From: Pseudorhodobacter antarcticus
GTDB taxonomy: Bacteria; Pseudomonadota; Alphaproteobacteria; Rhodobacterales; Rhodobacteraceae
DNA: 24,583 nt
Assembly (NCBI GenBank): GCA_945897655.1
Contig: CAMDHB010000009.1
Span: 1-24,583 of the forward strand
Direction: 5' to 3'
Numbering within the stretch: position 1 is the stretch's first letter; each line of letters begins with the position of its first letter. The translations under genes and the position numbers were made by a program. Positions 22,367 through 24,583 of the stretch are shown piece after piece. The notes under the pieces were generated by a model. That model saw only the letters and a list, made by a program, of their open reading frames with translations. It made no database searches and was not told the DNA's origin.

Positions 22367-23276
22367 TGGAACGCTCCTGCAATACGGTCACATGGGCTGC
22401 CACGGATGCGGTCAGCGCGGACAGATCATAGCCGCCCTCAAGGCAGGATACCACCCGGCCCTTGGCGTGTTTGGCGGCCAGATCACACAGGTGGCGGGTC
22501 AGCCAGGCATAGTCGGCGGCCTGCCAGTTCAGGTTGGCCAAGGGGTCATCGGCATGGGCGTCAAAGCCGGCAGAGATCAGGATCAGTTCGGGGGCGAAGG
22601 CGTCAATGGTGGGGAAAACCTGCGCCTCATACGCAGCGCGCATATGGCTCCCGTTGGAACCGGGCGGAAGTGGCAGGTTCAGGATCTGACCGTGTGCGCC
22701 GCGTTCCGACGCATCCCCCGTGCCGGGCCACAGCGGCATTTGCTGCGAGGTGACGAACAGGGCGCGTGGTTCGGACCACAGAAGGTCTTGCGTCCCATTG
22801 CCGTGGTGAACGTCGAAATCAATGACGGCGACCCTTTCCAGCCGTGTCAGAGCCTTTTTTGCCGCAATCGCCACGGTTCCGAACAGGCAAAACCCCATGG
22901 GCGTTTCGGTTTCTGCATGGTGGCCAGGGGGCCTTGCGATGACAAAGGCCGTGGTGTCGTCACCGTCCAGAACAGCATCCACGGCGGCGCAGGCGCCGCC
23001 CACGGCGCGTGAGGCAGCCTCATAACTGCCGGGCGACATCCAGGTGTCGGGGTCCAGTTGCGCGGTGCCCGAGGCAGGTTCAGCCGCCCTGATCCGCGCC
23101 AGATAGCGGGCGGGGTGGCAGCGCAGGATATCCGCCTCCTCCGCCAGCGGGCTTTCGCGGCGGGTGGCGGGGATTTGGGCCAGCCCACGTTCCACAGCAG
23201 CAATGCGGTCAACCCGTTCGGGGTGCCCAACGGGCGTGATGTGGCGGGCCGAGGCTTCGGTGGCATAGAGCAGCAT
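22359..23276 (-). CDS. Histone deacetylase family protein (second copy in window)
   Basis: A 305-residue protein with the deacetylase fold and an intact zinc site: the His pair in PPGHHAE (119-120), DFDVHHGNGT with Asp153, Asp155 and His157, Asp239 in AGFDAH, and Tyr283 in EGGYD. It is shorter than the class II protein at 17444 and differs in the loop after the zinc site, so the two are distant relatives and not a recent duplicate. Substrates of this bacterial group (acetylated proteins, acetoin-utilisation-like or polyamine amides) are not settled. The ATG at 23276 has AAGGGG six bases upstream, better than an ATG at 23300. It heads the overlapping chain into xseB, ispA and dxs. Confidence 0.93.
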   Translation of the reverse strand: MLLYATEASARHITPVGHPERVDRIAAVERGLAQIPATRRESPLAEEADILRCHPARYLARIRAAEPASGTAQLDPDTWMSPGSYEAASRAVGGACAAVDAVLDGDDTTAFVIARPPGHHAETETPMGFCLFGTVAIAAKKALTRLERVAVIDFDVHHGNGTQDLLWSEPRALFVTSQQMPLWPGTGDASERGAHGQILNLPLPPGSNGSHMRAAYEAQVFPTIDAFAPELILISAGFDAHADDPLANLNWQAADYAWLTRHLCDLAAKHAKGRVVSCLEGGYDLSALTASVAAHVTVLQERSNG

Positions 23277-23287
23277 TTGGGGCCCCT

Positions 23288-24355
23288 TCAGGTCACACAA
23301 CCGCGCGCCGCGACATCGGCCTCGCGCAGAACCACGCCGCTGCGGTGAAACACGACCCGGTCCACCAGATTGCTGACCGGGCAGGCGTGGTTGGGCACGA
23401 TCTGCACCTTTTGCCCCACGACAGGGCGCTGGATGCAGTCGGTCAGATCGACATTGCCGTGCTCTTCGGACAGGCCCATGATCCGGGCCTGCAGATAGCC
23501 CAGAATGGTGCCGTAGCCATCCAACCCCAAAAGATCCGAGGTCAGGGATTTAGACCCTGAATCTAGGATAGCGCGGGTAGCCGTTGGCCGGCTGACCACG
23601 GTGGCCAGCACGGTCAGGGCGCAATCGGCCAGCGTGCAGGCCCCTCGTTCAACCAAGGAGCGGTCGTTGTAGATATAGGTTCCGGCGCGGTACTCAGTCA
23701 GGATCGGGGACAGGCCCGCATCCATCAATGACGGGGTCCCACCGCCTGAGATGACATCACACGACCCGACCGCCGCGATACACAGATCGCGTGCCGCCGC
23801 CAGAAAGGCTTGCACCCGCGCCGCGGCCCCCGGTGCCGGATCGGTCATCAACCCGGCAAAGCGCAGGCCCGGCGCGGCGCTGATGGCGAGAGCCAGATCG
23901 GCGGCGTCTTCCGGGCTTTGCACCCCGCAGCGGCCCATGCCGGTGTCGCATTCCACCAGCACATCCAGGGGAACCGCCGCCCCGGCCATTCCACCGGACA
24001 GGGCGCGCACCACATCCAGATTGTCCACCACGACCGTCATATGGGCCTGATCCGTCATGGTGCGCACGCGGGCAATCTTGGCGGGTGACAGCAGGTTGAA
24101 GCACAGCAGGATGTCGGTGAAACCGGCTGCCACAAAAACCTCAGCCTCGGACACCTTTTGGGCGGCGATGCCGATGGCGCCCTGCTTCATCTGCAATTCG
24201 GCCAGAAAGGGCAGTTTGTGCGTCTTGATATGGGGGCGAAAGCCGATGCCAAGATCGTCAAACAGGCTCTGTGCGTGCTGAATATTCACCTCGACCACGT
24301 CCAGATCAATCAGGACGGCGGGGGTTTCAAGGTCGTGGATTGCGGTGCCTTCCAT
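23288..24355 (-). CDS. D-threonine aldolase-like PLP enzyme (DSD1/alanine racemase-fold)
   Basis: A 355-residue fold-type III PLP enzyme. The N-terminal TIM barrel begins LETPAVLIDLDVVEVNI and the PLP lysine is Lys44 in RPHIKTHK. The C-terminal beta domain ends with a NHACPV motif (His323, Cys325), the usual divalent-metal site of D-threonine aldolase and D-serine dehydratase relatives. These enzymes cleave D-3-hydroxyamino acids to glycine and an aldehyde, or dehydrate D-serine; the substrate cannot be fixed from sequence. It starts three bases after the stop of the alpha-mannosidase-like gene and ends 11 bases before the start of the second deacetylase-fold gene, so it belongs to the same minus-strand run. 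Confidence 0.92.
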   Translation of the reverse strand: MEGTAIHDLETPAVLIDLDVVEVNIQHAQSLFDDLGIGFRPHIKTHKLPFLAELQMKQGAIGIAAQKVSEAEVFVAAGFTDILLCFNLLSPAKIARVRTMTDQAHMTVVVDNLDVVRALSGGMAGAAVPLDVLVECDTGMGRCGVQSPEDAADLALAISAAPGLRFAGLMTDPAPGAAARVQAFLAAARDLCIAAVGSCDVISGGGTPSLMDAGLSPILTEYRAGTYIYNDRSLVERGACTLADCALTVLATVVSRPTATRAILDSGSKSLTSDLLGLDGYGTILGYLQARIMGLSEEHGNVDLTDCIQRPVVGQKVQIVPNHACPVSNLVDRVVFHRSGVVLREADVAARGCVT

Positions 24356-24358
24356 CCT

Positions 24359-24583
24359 TCAAGTCCTTTTCAGATGCAGGCTGCGGATCTGGAACGGGCC
24401 AAATTCGGCGGCGCTGCCCTCCAGCGGTTCCTCCAGCAGGTTGACCTGGCCCCCAACGGCCCAGCCGCTGGCAACCGTGATCTTGGGCCGGCTGCGCCCG
24501 CCTGAGGGTTCGTACATCCGCAGGATCAGCCCATCACCCGCCTCATCCGGTTTCAGCGCCGACAGGGCCAGGGGCCGCCCCTC
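24359..24583 (-). CDS. Alpha-mannosidase-like glycoside hydrolase, C-terminal end only
   Basis: The minus strand is open from the right window edge to a TGA at 24361-24359, giving 74 residues. LALSALKPDEAGDGLILRMY followed by EPSGGRS resembles the C-terminal beta domain of family 38 alpha-mannosidases, and the final FGPFQIRSLHLKR fits their last strand. The catalytic domain is outside the window, so only the family is proposed. The enzyme would release mannose from glycans. It ends three bases before the D-threonine-aldolase-like gene, implying one operon. Confidence 0.65.
   Translation of the reverse strand, partial: EGRPLALSALKPDEAGDGLILRMYEPSGGRSRPKITVASGWAVGGQVNLLEEPLEGSAAEFGPFQIRSLHLKRT

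Noticed and set aside
22359..23276. Recent duplication of the deacetylase-fold gene at 17444
   Set aside because: Only the motif blocks match; lengths (305 against 366 residues) and loops differ, so divergence is old.
1..24583. CRISPR arrays, tRNA or rRNA genes, insertion sequences
   Set aside because: Reading both strands I found no regularly spaced repeats, no cloverleaf with tRNA consensus bases, and no transposase or integrase motif. A covariance-model scan would be the decisive test.

Overview
The window looks like a chromosomal segment from a high-GC alphaproteobacterium, most likely Rhodobacterales (Rhodobacteraceae). The pointers are the protein families and their style: an FzlA-type GST-like protein, a VPLPA-CTERM sorting signal, a DUF1269/DUF4342 pair, and a deacetylase–xseB–ispA–dxs order that I know from this group. 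Taxonomy is inferred from gene content only. I see no rRNA, tRNA, CRISPR array, transposase, integrase or phage gene. Almost every gene looks intact; only the two edge genes are cut.

Layout. 1–2175 (minus): thiamine uptake genes thiB and thiP (thiP cut at the left edge), behind a clear TPP riboswitch whose expression platform includes a possible Shine-Dalgarno-masking hairpin. 2372–4117 (plus): a small secreted protein and aroC. 4118–5185: two intergenic inverted-repeat elements flank an fzlA-like gene. 5186–6448 (minus): mtgA and a DUF1269 glycine-zipper protein, divergent across an FNR-like palindrome from a DUF4342 protein. 6943–9296: a Cys-pair protein of unknown function overlaps tail-to-tail with a two-gene sugar/polyol-type operon (zinc dehydrogenase and TIM-barrel isomerase). 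9439–10760: DUF2177 membrane protein and an AT-richer VPLPA-CTERM surface protein.

10860–13495 (plus) is a tight four-gene operon of unknown purpose: a conserved hypothetical, a leaderless TolB-like propeller, a rhodanese and a secreted protein. 13498–16532 (minus): VOC-fold protein, HU, AMP nucleosidase and a SAM methyltransferase. 16575–18544 (plus): an atypical SDR and a class II deacetylase-fold amidohydrolase.

18594–24583 (minus) is one long co-oriented run: alpha-mannosidase (cut), D-threonine-aldolase-like enzyme, a second deacetylase-fold protein, xseB, ispA, dxs, and at its 3' end a strongly AT-rich orphan gene with an R-x4-H motif of HEPN type. ispA and dxs supply isoprenoid precursors (DXP and farnesyl diphosphate). 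The orphan gene is the best candidate here for recently acquired, possibly defence-related DNA. The four-gene operon is the best candidate for an undescribed function. I do not see a complete new system that I can defend.
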